Source of the DNA: an uncultured Elusimicrobiales bacterium
GTDB lineage: Bacteria; Elusimicrobiota; Elusimicrobia; Elusimicrobiales; Elusimicrobiaceae
Length of the DNA stretch: 64,000 nucleotides
Reading direction: 5' to 3'
Assembly: GCA_944324675.1 (NCBI GenBank)
Contig: CALUXE010000002.1
Location: 62,001 to 126,000, forward strand
The position numbers were made by a program, and so were the translations under genes. Under the pieces are notes generated by a model. The model was not told where the DNA came from and did no database searches. It worked only from the letters and a program-made list of their open reading frames with translations. Below, one piece after another: positions 41,801 through 49,172 of the stretch (positions are counted from its first letter, which is position 1; every line of letters starts with the position of its first letter).

Positions 41801-42362
41801 AGAGGATTTGGGCGGAGCCAAACGCGATTTGAAAGCGGCGATAAACAAAATAAACGCTACCACGAAAGAGAATTTTAAATATACTTTTGAACAGGTCCGC
41901 ACGCATTTTAAGAGTATTTACCAGACTTTGTTCGTAGGCGGCGAAGCGGAACTGACTTTAACCGACCCGGAAAACCTGCTGGAAACGGGCGTGGAAATAA
42001 CCGTTCAGCCGCCGGGCAAAAAACTTTTGAACATATCGGCTTTGTCGGGCGGGGAGAAGGCTTTGACGGCGGTTTCTCTGCTGTTTGCGTTCTTTACGCA
42101 TAATCCTTCGCCTTTCTGCATTCTTGACGAGGCCGATGCCCCTCTTGACGAAGCGAATGTGGAAAGATTTACCAATCTTATAAAAGAGTTTTCAAGCAAG
42201 ACGCAGTTTATCGTGGTAACCCACAATAAGCGTACGATGGAAGCGGCGCAAATGTTATACGGCGTAACTATGGAGGAGAGCGGAGTATCAAAAGTTCTTT
42301 CGCTCAATTTAAAAGATCAAGACGCGAAGACAAGGCAGCTGGTGGCCGCCGCGTCTGAGTGA
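38886..42362 (+). CDS. smc: Chromosome segregation protein SMC
   Basis: An 1158-residue condensin ATPase. Walker A is GPNGCGKSN (31-39), the Q-loop region follows, and the C-terminal half has the signature LSGGEKALTAV (about 1052-1062) and Walker B FCILDEADAPLDEA (about 1077-1090). Two long coiled coils flank a hinge at about 505-640 (DPYWIGTKLVEESGIAGIKG onward). The start is ATG 38886, which gives the family N-terminus YLKALEIIGFKSFADKV; the frame runs open 291 bp further up, overlapping the barrel gene's opposite strand, and is rejected. Partner genes scpA and scpB are not in the window. Confidence 0.95.
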   Translation: MYLKALEIIGFKSFADKVRLNFEPGVSCIVGPNGCGKSNVIDSVRWAIGEMSWKSLRSSSMVDIIFNGTRKRAPLNMAQVNMVFDNSSRKLPVDFNEVTVSRKIYRSGESEYFLNRVQCRLKDIREMFLDTGIGGEGYAIIDQGSVNQILESTPEQRREMFEEVAGVSKYKAKREEAVRKLERVDMDIARLSDTLALIAEQIKKLDSEARKARLYQKYREELKESEIALSLENIKNHEAQIQAAAKELEPILKEIEDSNNTVSALEGQVAALDLNLTHKQKELSQFNENISSAKYQIGLLEGAIQNCQNLAGELTLQVQSSQSEEVVASARLAELAPALQALREKIRQAEEEYKPLQDKYNEKYSQVSANEQALKAAQNEVERAVSAASDISQKQMELSGKIALEESSCAHEDESLINLERNLQTQLQRARVLKEEIEKFSSALLEKQTLVSQVKEDQQKAEAALNDLNARRQSLNDKLNNLKGKRASLNAKMQMIQTQGENDPYWIGTKLVEESGIAGIKGTLRKQLKFKEEDSLAVEESLGKFMDSVLADSFDAVKQAVSLLKQNGKARCRFIILSRVPQSREGTSVLSGSAVDGLLQYPEELEGLIKYVTASYSALESEVGDGFWVSGGAAGVKSPEAYWGEEETVKKELKRLDAEERDLSDSLQKVNAQAAETEQSLRALRAKYQEESISLNSLNNDINLHKRSLAEAEQSCQQIGRSKEEISSKVAQRRAKTGELKVQLTELTGKYEEAKGNIQTLRDKRELLEKEEQTLKAEIEQANAKLYEAKIKKNNLELDLRTAASEEDNLKQAQSKRGENVAKATERIKVLEDEKLSSQAKLSAQRDALAALEVAENKMRGDLNLIKTEFDEKSTALNKRKARINELALKAHDLENDLGNHRRQKTAIINNLLESWNITPQEAQMKWGEVKVDYERVKMMRKRIENMGAVNMTAPEEYDALTQRNDFLKKQIEDLGGAKRDLKAAINKINATTKENFKYTFEQVRTHFKSIYQTLFVGGEAELTLTDPENLLETGVEITVQPPGKKLLNISALSGGEKALTAVSLLFAFFTHNPSPFCILDEADAPLDEANVERFTNLIKEFSSKTQFIVVTHNKRTMEAAQMLYGVTMEESGVSKVLSLNLKDQDAKTRQLVAAASE

Positions 42363-42418
42363 GGGCTCTCTCGTTTAAGGGAGAGTGTATTGATTGTTAA
42401 ATAAATATAAGGGGTAAC

Positions 42419-43159
42419 ATGAAATACGCCGTACTTTCGGATATACATTCCAATTATGAAGCGCTTGAAGTCGTGCTCAAAAAAGTAGAGAGCGTCGGCG
42501 TGGACGCCTACGCTTTCTGCGGGGATCTTATAGGTTACGGGCCCGATCCCGAAGAATGCTGCCAAAAAATGATGAAGCTCAAGAATTTTGTCGGCGTAAT
42601 GGGAAATCACGATATGAGTTTGTTTCGGGAAGACTTTTTCAACTGGTTCAGCGATTACGCCAAACAGTCGATGATTTATACAGCGGGCCAACTTAGCGAA
42701 AAATCACAGGATTTTATAAAGAGTTTTAAACGGGAGTACCACGGGAAAGATTTCTGTATGGTCCACGGTTCTTTTTTGGACCCTTTCAGGGATTATTTAC
42801 TCAGCGCGGAACAGTTTGTTCTAAACTTGGAAAAATGGAAAGGCCATTTGTGTTTTGTTGGGCACAGCCACGTCCCTTTTATCATGAGTTATAAAAGCAA
42901 TCATATGCCCCAGATAGATTTATTTTTGGGTTCGGACGTAACGATAAAGATGCTCCCGGGTATACGCTATATGATAAATCCCGGTTCCATAGGCCAGCCG
43001 CGCGACACCAACGCCAAGGCCTCTTTCGGGATATTGGACACAAAAGAGCAGACTTTCCGCCTTATCCGTCTGCCTTACGACATAGAGGCCGTACAGGCCA
43101 AGATAGAGAACAGAGGCTTGCCGACGATACTTTCCACTCGCCTAAAACAGGGAAAATAG
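42419..43159 (+). CDS. Metallophosphoesterase, YfcE-like
   Basis: A 246-residue calcineurin-type phosphoesterase. The metal ligands are all visible: D8 and H10 in LSDIHSN, D36 in FCGDLIGYGPDP, N63 and H64 in MGNHD, a His in CMVHGSF, and GHSH near 155-160. The layout is that of the YfcE/diadenosine tetraphosphatase-like group. AAGGGG precedes ATG 42419. The substrate could be a nucleotide, a cyclic nucleotide or a phosphodiester and is not predictable. It lies 56 bp after smc in the same direction. Confidence 0.88.
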   Translation: MKYAVLSDIHSNYEALEVVLKKVESVGVDAYAFCGDLIGYGPDPEECCQKMMKLKNFVGVMGNHDMSLFREDFFNWFSDYAKQSMIYTAGQLSEKSQDFIKSFKREYHGKDFCMVHGSFLDPFRDYLLSAEQFVLNLEKWKGHLCFVGHSHVPFIMSYKSNHMPQIDLFLGSDVTIKMLPGIRYMINPGSIGQPRDTNAKASFGILDTKEQTFRLIRLPYDIEAVQAKIENRGLPTILSTRLKQGK

Positions 43160-43230
43160 CTTTTCGGCAAGGCGCCGCTCCGTTAAGGGCGGGTTGCAAT
43201 TTCGTCCGATATTTGTTAATATATAAGTAC

Positions 43231-43306
43231 GGGCCTGTAGCTCAGCTGGGAGAGCGCCTGCATGGCATGCAGGAGGTCATCGGTTCGATCCCGTTCAGGT
43301 CCACCA
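43231..43306 (+). tRNA. tRNA-Ala (GGC)
   Basis: A 76-nt cloverleaf with anticodon stem CTGCA... around GGC (CCTGCATGGCATGCAGG), D arm CTCAGCTGGGAGAG and T arm ATCGG-TTCGATC-CCGTT with the usual UUC. CCA is encoded at 43304-43306, unlike the other three tRNAs here. Confidence 0.96.
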
Positions 43307-43315
43307 GATTTGATT

Positions 43316-43346
43316 AACCGCCGCTTTAAGCGGCGGTTATTTTTTT
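43316..43346 (+). terminator. Terminator after tRNA-Ala
   Basis: AACCGCCGC / GCGGCGGTT stem with 5-nt loop and a run of Ts, 9 nt after the tRNA. Confidence 0.92.
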
Positions 43347-43451
43347 GGGGGGAATGATGGGTTTTATTTTATATGCCCCCAAGAGAGCCGCGTTTGGGTT
43401 GAATACAAATTTTTGCCATACATATTAAGTTCGCTTGAAAGTTTCTGCTTC

Positions 43452-43480
43452 TTGACAATGCTCGTTTTAAGTGGGAAAAT
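43452..43480 (+). promoter_or_regulatory. Sigma-70-type promoter before the lpoB operon
   Basis: TTGACA (43452-43457), 17-bp spacer, GAAAAT (43475-43480). The -35 is perfect and the -10 matches 4 of 6. A GAGGAG ribosome site follows before ATG 43511. Confidence 0.6.
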
Positions 43481-43510
43481 AAACTATATATCAGTTTTTG
43501 AGGAGAGAAA

Positions 43511-44104
43511 ATGAAAAAATTTTTATTGGCGTTGTTGGTTTTTCCGTTTTTGTTTGCCTGCGGCACCAAGGTGGAACGTATGGACGTGGGCGTGACCAAA
43601 GATTTAAGCGGGAAGTGGAACGATACCGATTCGCGCTTGGTTGCGGAAACAATGATACAGGAATGTTTAAACGGGGCTTGGTACGCTAAAGCCGTAAAGG
43701 AAATGGGAGGGAAGGAGCCCGTAGTCATAGTGGGCACCGTAGTCAATGATACTATGGAACATATAAATACCGGCGCTTTTGTCGAAGAGCTGCAAAGGGC
43801 TTTAATCAACAGTGGGAAAATAGAATTCGTGGCCAGCTCCTCGGAGCGGGGGGAAATCCGTCAGGAACGCCTTGAGCAGGACGAATACGCCTCCGAAGCT
43901 ACCAGAAAGGCCTTTGGGCGGGAAGTCGGCGCGGATTATATGCTAAGCGGCGTGTTGAGTTCCATAGTGGACCAAGAGGGCCGAAAATCGGTGGTGTTTT
44001 ATCAGGTAAACTTAAAACTCATCAATATAGAAACGAATAAAATACTGTGGAACGGCCAAAAACAAATTAAGAAATATGTAGCCAAGAAATCTCTTAAATT
44101 ATAA
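43511..44104 (+). CDS. LpoB-like penicillin-binding protein activator lipoprotein
   Basis: A 197-residue lipoprotein (lipobox LFAC, lipidated C17). The fold segments match the LpoB family: VVIVGTVVNDTMEHINTGAF, ELQRALINSGKIEFV, DEYASEATRKAFGREVGADYML and VNLKLINIETNKILWNGQ. In E. coli LpoB reaches through the peptidoglycan and activates PBP1B. Homologues of this size also occur in an operon of three lipoproteins in many bacteria whose role is less clear. It heads such an operon here, with its own promoter. It has a Gly at +2. Confidence 0.88.
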   Translation: MKKFLLALLVFPFLFACGTKVERMDVGVTKDLSGKWNDTDSRLVAETMIQECLNGAWYAKAVKEMGGKEPVVIVGTVVNDTMEHINTGAFVEELQRALINSGKIEFVASSSERGEIRQERLEQDEYASEATRKAFGREVGADYMLSGVLSSIVDQEGRKSVVFYQVNLKLINIETNKILWNGQKQIKKYVAKKSLKL

Positions 44105-44109
44105 AAGAT

Positions 44110-45420
44110 ATGAAAGCCCGGTTTGCCCTTTTAATAATAGCGTTAAGCGTATTAACGGCGTGCGCCGGGCCTTCTTTACGCTATAAAAAGGAAGTTCTTG
44201 CCAAGATGGACGAGGGCCGCTTTGACAAAGCGCAAACCCTGATAGAAGAAAACAAATCTAAATCCTACGGCGATAAAAACGCGGTTTTGTATTATCTTGA
44301 TTTAAGCTCCCAACAAACGGCGCGCGGTGACAGTACGGGCGCGCTTTCTTCTCTGTCTGCGGCGGGCGAGATAACAGAGGAACTCTACGCCAAAAGCATA
44401 AGCGCTTCTTTAGGCGCTTTAATGATAAACGACAATACCGTCGCTTATGTACCCCCGTTGTTTGAACAGGCTATGCTGCATCTTAACAGTGCGGTAAATT
44501 ATCTTTATGAGGGCGAGGAAAATTCCGCTTTGGTGGAAGCCAACAGAATAGTTTTTATGCTGGACAGAAACCGCGAGGCCAACCCTAAAGCCTTATATAA
44601 CGACGACGCTTTCGCGCAGTATTTCGCTAGTATGATATATGAGGACAACGGCAAACTCTCCGACGCCAGAATATCGCGCCAAAACGCCAAAAACGCCTAT
44701 GAAAGACAGGCGGGATCATCGGCGAGTATGCCCAAGATTGATTTGCCGCCCGATTATCAAGACAAGGGCGAGGCGGTAATACTGCACTATAACGGCAAAA
44801 TACCGATAAAAATATCCAGAAGCGTTATGCTGGCCTGGAATGACATCTGGTTCGCGGTGGAAGGCAACAGCGATTTGGCGTCTACCAGCCAAGGGCTGAT
44901 AAACGCGGTGTATGCCGGCGCTTTCGGGCGGTCAATAACGGTAAGTTTCCCGGAATTTCAGGATATGTCTTACAAGATAAAATATTCGGAAGTATCGGCC
45001 GACGGCGACGCACCCGTACGCACGCAGCTGGTCAGCGATATCGCTTGGCAGGCTCGGGCCGATTTAAGCCAGAGTATGAAAGGCATTTATACCCGTACCG
45101 TAATAAGAGCGGTAACGAAATACATTTTAAGCGTTCAGGCGCGGCATATCGCGGAAAAGAACTGGGGCGAGGATATGGGCTTTATAATAGGGTCCATTAT
45201 GAGCATTTTGTCCAACGCGACGGAAGTCGCCGATACCCGCTCTTGGTTTACGCTGCCCGCTCAGATAAGAATGGCGAACCTGTTTTTGGAACCCGGCATC
45301 CACAATATAAAAATTAAATTCATAAGCGCGGGCGGGCGAACTATTGACGAATACCTCTTTGAAAATGTACAAATTATAAAAGGGAGAAGAACGTATTTGC
45401 ATACAAGAACCTCCCGATGA
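44110..45420 (+). CDS. Lipoprotein of the COG3014 type
   Basis: A 436-residue lipoprotein (lipobox LTAC, C18). The first half is a helical TPR-like region (KALIEENKSK, SYGDKNAVLYYLDLS, YLYEGEENSALVEANRIVF), the second half beta-rich (EAVILHYNGKIPIKISRSV, GIHNIKIKFISAGGRTIDEY). This layout is typical of the widely distributed but uncharacterised COG3014 lipoproteins, which often sit beside LpoB-like and LPP20-like genes as here. It starts 5 bp after the previous gene. It likely forms an outer-membrane lipoprotein complex with them; the function is unknown. Confidence 0.82.
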   Translation: MKARFALLIIALSVLTACAGPSLRYKKEVLAKMDEGRFDKAQTLIEENKSKSYGDKNAVLYYLDLSSQQTARGDSTGALSSLSAAGEITEELYAKSISASLGALMINDNTVAYVPPLFEQAMLHLNSAVNYLYEGEENSALVEANRIVFMLDRNREANPKALYNDDAFAQYFASMIYEDNGKLSDARISRQNAKNAYERQAGSSASMPKIDLPPDYQDKGEAVILHYNGKIPIKISRSVMLAWNDIWFAVEGNSDLASTSQGLINAVYAGAFGRSITVSFPEFQDMSYKIKYSEVSADGDAPVRTQLVSDIAWQARADLSQSMKGIYTRTVIRAVTKYILSVQARHIAEKNWGEDMGFIIGSIMSILSNATEVADTRSWFTLPAQIRMANLFLEPGIHNIKIKFISAGGRTIDEYLFENVQIIKGRRTYLHTRTSR

Positions 45421-45430
45421 GGAGCCGAAA

Positions 45431-46357
45431 ATGAAGAAAATCCTTTATCTTTTGTTTGCGGTTTTGGCTGTCGGCGCGTGCACCGCCAACAGAAATATAT
45501 TAAACGAAAAAATGGCCAAATATCCCGCCGACAAGTATATAACCAAAGTCGCTTTCGCCCAAGCAAAGAACGACGCTAAAGCGGCGGCGGTGGCGGAACT
45601 CGCCAAATTATTTGACGATTTGCCCCAGGATGAGGCTTCTCAAATACGGCGCGATAATATAATATCTCAAATAAAAGCGGTTCAATGGTGGAAGAATAGA
45701 GAAAACAAAAGATATTACGCCATAGCCGTATTGGAAAGAGAACCTGCCTTGGAAACGATAAAACCATACTACACGCCGATAGAAGGCCAGCTTAACGGGC
45801 TGGTGTCCAAGATAGCGGGCGAAAGCGACAAATACGTTAAACTTAAATACGCCTTCACTATGCCGGATTTGCTCGATAAAAGGGAAGAATTGGACAGGGA
45901 ATACCGCAAAATATCTTTCGACGGTTCCGCCTACGATGAGGACGCTTTGTATTCCTATAAGAGCATATACAATAAAACTTTATACGACGTCAAAATAAAC
46001 GCCGTACTTTCCGGCTCCGACGATATAACCGTAAAGACGTATATAATAGACGCTTTAAACGAACTGGGGTTTGGCGTCGGCGAGGATTTAAAGACTTATG
46101 ATATTGAGTTAACCATGGATATAAAAATAGACAATTACGAATCCGATACTTTACAAGGCCTTTATTGGAGTACGGCCACCGCTACGGTATCCTTAAAAGA
46201 TGTGGAAACGGGCGGGATATTCGCCACGTTCAGCGAGAGCGAACGTATAGGTTCAGCGCGCGGCGAGGACGCCAAAAGGCGCAGTTTGGTGGCTGCGGGC
46301 AAGAAATGCGCGCCAGTTATGAAGGTAAAATTTGTCGAATATATAGAAAAGAAATAG
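45431..46357 (+). CDS. LPP20-like lipoprotein
   Basis: A 308-residue lipoprotein (lipobox VGAC, C17). Residues about 33-120 fit the LPP20/FlgT-N fold of surface lipoproteins (TKVAFAQAKNDAKAAAVAELAK, then a tryptophan-rich turn KAVQWWKNRENKRYYAIAVLE). The C-terminal half has a second alpha/beta part (SGSDDITVKTYIIDALNELGFGV, DIELTMDIKIDNYESDT). It begins 10 bp after the COG3014 gene. The three together form a conserved-looking cassette. It may attach to the inner face of the outer membrane; no activity is suggested. Confidence 0.8.
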   Translation: MKKILYLLFAVLAVGACTANRNILNEKMAKYPADKYITKVAFAQAKNDAKAAAVAELAKLFDDLPQDEASQIRRDNIISQIKAVQWWKNRENKRYYAIAVLEREPALETIKPYYTPIEGQLNGLVSKIAGESDKYVKLKYAFTMPDLLDKREELDREYRKISFDGSAYDEDALYSYKSIYNKTLYDVKINAVLSGSDDITVKTYIIDALNELGFGVGEDLKTYDIELTMDIKIDNYESDTLQGLYWSTATATVSLKDVETGGIFATFSESERIGSARGEDAKRRSLVAAGKKCAPVMKVKFVEYIEKK

Positions 46358-46367
46358 GAGCTTCAAA

Positions 46368-47075
46368 ATGAAAAAACTTTTTGTGTTGCCTTTGTTGATG
46401 CTATCCGCCTGCTTGGCTTTTGCTCAGGAGCAAGCGGCCCAAGAAAACAATCAGACGGCAAATAAAACGGCTGACGCTTCAAGCGAGAAGGTGCTTTATT
46501 CGCTTGGCTATTTGCTGGGCGAGAATTTGAAGAACAATCTTATGCTCAGCAGCGAAGATGATTTCAAAGCGGTATCGCAGGGCATGAGGGACGCTCTTTT
46601 AAACCGCAATTCCCAAACGAATTTGGAGGATTATAAGCCTTTGGTCGAGAAGCGTTACCGCGAAGATACCACCGCGGTTATGAATAAGCGCAAATTGGAG
46701 CAGGACGAGTTTTTGAAAGAAGCAAAAAAAGACAAAAAAAATACGGTGCTGGCTAACGGCGTAGTTATGCGGATGACGAAAAAAGGCAAAGGCAAAAGCC
46801 CGAAGGCCTCAAGTTTGGTAAAAGTTCATTACGAAGGGAAATTACTGGACGGTACGGAATTTGACAGTTCCATAAAAAGAGGCAAGCCGGCCGAGTTCCC
46901 GCTTAACGGCGTAATAGCTTGTTGGACCAGTGCTTTACAGGAAATGAAAGAAGGCGGCAAAGCGACATTGTACTGCCCGCCCGATACCGCCTATGGCAAT
47001 GCTCAGGCCGGCCCGATACAGCCCGGCTCGCTGTTGGTGTTTGACGTGGAATTGTTGGAAGTTATGGATAAATGA
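46368..47075 (+). CDS. FKBP-type peptidyl-prolyl isomerase, exported
   Basis: A 235-residue Mip/FkpA-like protein. A signal peptide leads to either a lipobox (LSAC, C15) or cleavage after AFA. Residues about 35-125 are the helical N-terminal dimerisation domain (SLGYLLGENLKNNL, KRKLEQDEFLKEAKK). The FKBP domain follows (VKVHYEGKLLDGTEFDSS, EFPLNGVIACWTSALQEM, YCPPDTAYGN, GSLLVFDVELLEV). It helps fold proteins in the periplasm. It belongs to the lpoB operon, and its stop overlaps the next ATG. Confidence 0.92.
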   Translation: MKKLFVLPLLMLSACLAFAQEQAAQENNQTANKTADASSEKVLYSLGYLLGENLKNNLMLSSEDDFKAVSQGMRDALLNRNSQTNLEDYKPLVEKRYREDTTAVMNKRKLEQDEFLKEAKKDKKNTVLANGVVMRMTKKGKGKSPKASSLVKVHYEGKLLDGTEFDSSIKRGKPAEFPLNGVIACWTSALQEMKEGGKATLYCPPDTAYGNAQAGPIQPGSLLVFDVELLEVMDK

Positions 47076-47737
47076 CTTTTAAATCCAAAATATATGTAGC
47101 GATAATAGCTTTTTCCCTAGCCGTTATAGTAGCGGTGCTGGCCGCGCGCCGTATAGAAAGCGTGTGGCTAAAGCCTGCCTCCTCTGAGGAAAGCGAAGAA
47201 GCTCAACAAGAAGACTTCTATTATCCTTTTATAAACAAGGCGGAAAAAGCCGCCCAAAGCGATACGGAAGAGCCTTTGCCCGACAGAATGATGATAGCCT
47301 TGGACGAAGAAGAAGCTTATGTGCCGGAAAAACAAATGCAGAAACCGTTTTTCGGCGGTCAGATAGATTTGCCCGCCTTGGCGAAAGAGCAGGAGGCGTA
47401 TATAAACTCGCAAGAGGTTCCCTCTGTCGAAATGGGACGGGAAAAATTCAAAAACAACGAAGATTTGGAATTGACTTTTAATAATACTTACGAGAACGAT
47501 CCAGAGTTGCGGCGCTTTGTGCAAGATATGCGCAGGGCGATGGGCGAGGATATGACTAATGCGCAGCTTTCGCCGCGGGAAATGACGGAAAAGATATTGA
47601 ATAATCCACAAATGCGAAAAATTTTGCTTGAATATAGTAAGAATCCCAAAGTAATGCAAATGGCGCAAGACTTAATAAGAGACACCGGAAAAACGGTTAA
47701 AAACAATCGCAACGGAAACGAAGTTTATAATAATTGA
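47072..47737 (+). CDS. Single-pass membrane protein, unknown
   Basis: A 221-residue protein with one N-terminal membrane segment (about 7-25) and a long acidic, probably periplasmic region. The end (residues about 160-205), MTEKILNNPQMRKILLEYS followed by NPKVMQMAQDLI, is helical and a little like STI1-type helices (NP-x-M repeats) known from chaperone-binding proteins, a weak likeness. It overlaps the FKBP gene by ATGA, so the two are coupled; a role beside the chaperone is possible. No family is recognised. Confidence 0.7.
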   Translation: MTFKSKIYVAIIAFSLAVIVAVLAARRIESVWLKPASSEESEEAQQEDFYYPFINKAEKAAQSDTEEPLPDRMMIALDEEEAYVPEKQMQKPFFGGQIDLPALAKEQEAYINSQEVPSVEMGREKFKNNEDLELTFNNTYENDPELRRFVQDMRRAMGEDMTNAQLSPREMTEKILNNPQMRKILLEYSKNPKVMQMAQDLIRDTGKTVKNNRNGNEVYNN

Positions 47738-47752
47738 CAGGAGAAGAAAAAA

Positions 47753-48244
47753 ATGGGTGTATTTATAGCCGTAATAATAATACTGGTTTTGGTTTTATAT
47801 GCCGTAAAGGATTTGTTGGGAGAGAAGGATATGTCGTTTTGGATAAATACGGCGTTGACTTCTCTTGTGCTTTTTACGGTTATATTGTCGATATTTATAA
47901 TTCTAAACAAAGGCGACAAGGGCCCTTCTGTGGCGGTGATACAAAATAAACCCGCGGAGGAGCGCCTCCCCGAAGCGGAAAAACCGATAGAAGAAAAAAG
48001 CGACGAGGAAGTAATGTTGGAAATAGCGGTGGAATATACCCTTATAGAAGATGATTACAAAAAACGCAATCCCGAAGCCGCGGATTATGAGGAAGTATCT
48101 TCCAACTACATTAAGCAGAAATACGGCTTTACCGACGACGAGTGGAGCAATTTTATGATCCACGCCAAAGAGAGCGGATTGCTTGACCAGGCTCGTCAAA
48201 AAATAAAGGGCGACAATGATTTGGACAAATTGACGGCGCAATAG
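47753..48244 (+). CDS. Two-pass membrane protein, unknown
   Basis: A 163-residue protein with two membrane segments (about 3-21 and 31-51) joined by a short loop, then a charged helical tail of about 110 residues rich in Glu and Lys. The tail holds NYIKQKYGFTDDEWSNFMIHAKESG. No motif is recognised. AGGAGA precedes ATG 47753. It is the last gene of the lpoB operon and ends before a strong terminator. The tail would face the cytoplasm or the periplasm with equal likelihood. Confidence 0.7.
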   Translation: MGVFIAVIIILVLVLYAVKDLLGEKDMSFWINTALTSLVLFTVILSIFIILNKGDKGPSVAVIQNKPAEERLPEAEKPIEEKSDEEVMLEIAVEYTLIEDDYKKRNPEAADYEEVSSNYIKQKYGFTDDEWSNFMIHAKESGLLDQARQKIKGDNDLDKLTAQ

Positions 48245-48263
48245 TTCGTTTTATGATTTGATA

Positions 48264-48289
48264 AAACCCCGATCGTTTGATCGGGGTTT
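48264..48289 (+). terminator. Terminator of the lpoB operon
   Basis: AAACCCCGATC / GATCGGGGTTT stem, 4-nt loop, with only a short T run after it; it is symmetrical and could work on both strands. Confidence 0.85.
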
Positions 48290-48528
48290 CTTGTATGTTG
48301 TGAAAACCCCCGGCTGGGGCGGATAATTTTATGCGGACGCTTGTTTAAGAAAAGTTTGCGTTTATTACAAAGGTTTTGCTTTACGTTGAGCGTGTGGTTA
48401 TATGGCAACGTGAGGTTGTTGATTGGCGGCAGGTTTTTACTTAAAGAGGGGCAAATCTCTCTGCGCTTATTTGGAGCAGTATTCGCAACTATTGTTGCGT
48501 AGGGGAGAATGTTTTAGAGAAACGGTTT
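48290..48528. other. Intergenic stretch without a credible gene
   Basis: About 240 bp between the terminator and rdgB stop. Only a minus-strand frame of poor composition crosses it. Small stem candidates exist (GCAACTATTGTTGC at about 48487-48500), so a small RNA is possible but unsupported. Confidence 0.4.
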
Positions 48529-49134
48529 TCACAATTTTTTTATTATTTCGGCCATTTGCTTAAACGCGCGGAAACGGTGGCTGATTTTGTTTTTTTCTTC
48601 TTTGCTCATTTCCGCCATTGTTTTGCCCGCCTCCGCAACCAAGAATAAAGGGTCATATCCGAAGCCGTTGGAGCCTTTATAGTCTTCTATGATGAAGCCT
48701 TCAATCTTGCCTTGAGTAAAAATTATTTCCTTACCCGGTGCGGCCAAGGCCGCAACGGTGGAGAAATGAGCGGAACGATCCTTACCCTTATAAGGTAAAA
48801 GTTCCTTTAATAATTTCTTGTTATTGGCTTCATAATCGGCTTTGTTCTGATCGGCGTAACGCGCGCTTAGTACGCCCGGCGCTCCGTTTAAAGCGTCTAC
48901 CATAAGGCCCGTATCGTCGGCTATGCTGATAAGACCCGTATTCTTAAGCCCGCAGCGTGCTTTAATGGCGGCGTTTTCTTGTAGAGTAAGGCCGGTTTCT
49001 TCAGGCTCGGCTATGGCCGGGAAATCAATGAAAGATAGATATTCTATCACTTCCCCTTTTATCGTGTTTTGGGGCAATATCGCCAAAAGTTCCGCAAGTT
49101 TATGGCGGTTGTGCGTCGCTATAAGTATCTTCAT
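48529..49134 (-). CDS. rdgB: Non-canonical purine NTP pyrophosphatase (RdgB/HAM1)
   Basis: Hydrolyses dITP, ITP and XTP to monophosphates to keep damaged purines out of DNA. The 201-residue length is usual. ATHNRHKLAEL at the start, the catalytic ADDTGLMVDAL with LNGAPGVLSARYA, and GSNGFGYDPLF and SHRFRAFKQM at the end are family motifs. It follows valS on the minus strand, but a terminator hairpin lies between them, so its own promoter or attenuated readthrough is likely. ATG 49134 lies only 11 nt after that hairpin's stem. Confidence 0.95.
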   Translation of the reverse strand: MKILIATHNRHKLAELLAILPQNTIKGEVIEYLSFIDFPAIAEPEETGLTLQENAAIKARCGLKNTGLISIADDTGLMVDALNGAPGVLSARYADQNKADYEANNKKLLKELLPYKGKDRSAHFSTVAALAAPGKEIIFTQGKIEGFIIEDYKGSNGFGYDPLFLVAEAGKTMAEMSKEEKNKISHRFRAFKQMAEIIKKL

Positions 49135-49144
49135 AAAGTTATAA

Positions 49145-49168
49145 AATCCCCGCTTTGGGGCGGGGATT
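49145..49168 (-). terminator. Terminator between valS and rdgB
   Basis: AATCCCCGC / GCGGGGATT stem with 6-nt loop and a short T run on the minus strand; it could work on both strands. Confidence 0.75.
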
Positions 49169-49172
49169 GTTA

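Noticed and set aside
42363-42418. Terminator between smc and the phosphoesterase gene
   Set aside because: Only a weak CTCTC / GAGAG stem with no T run; not sufficient to call.
48196-48408. Minus-strand 70-residue open frame
   Set aside because: It overlaps the end of a real gene and a terminator, has no ribosome site and unusual composition.
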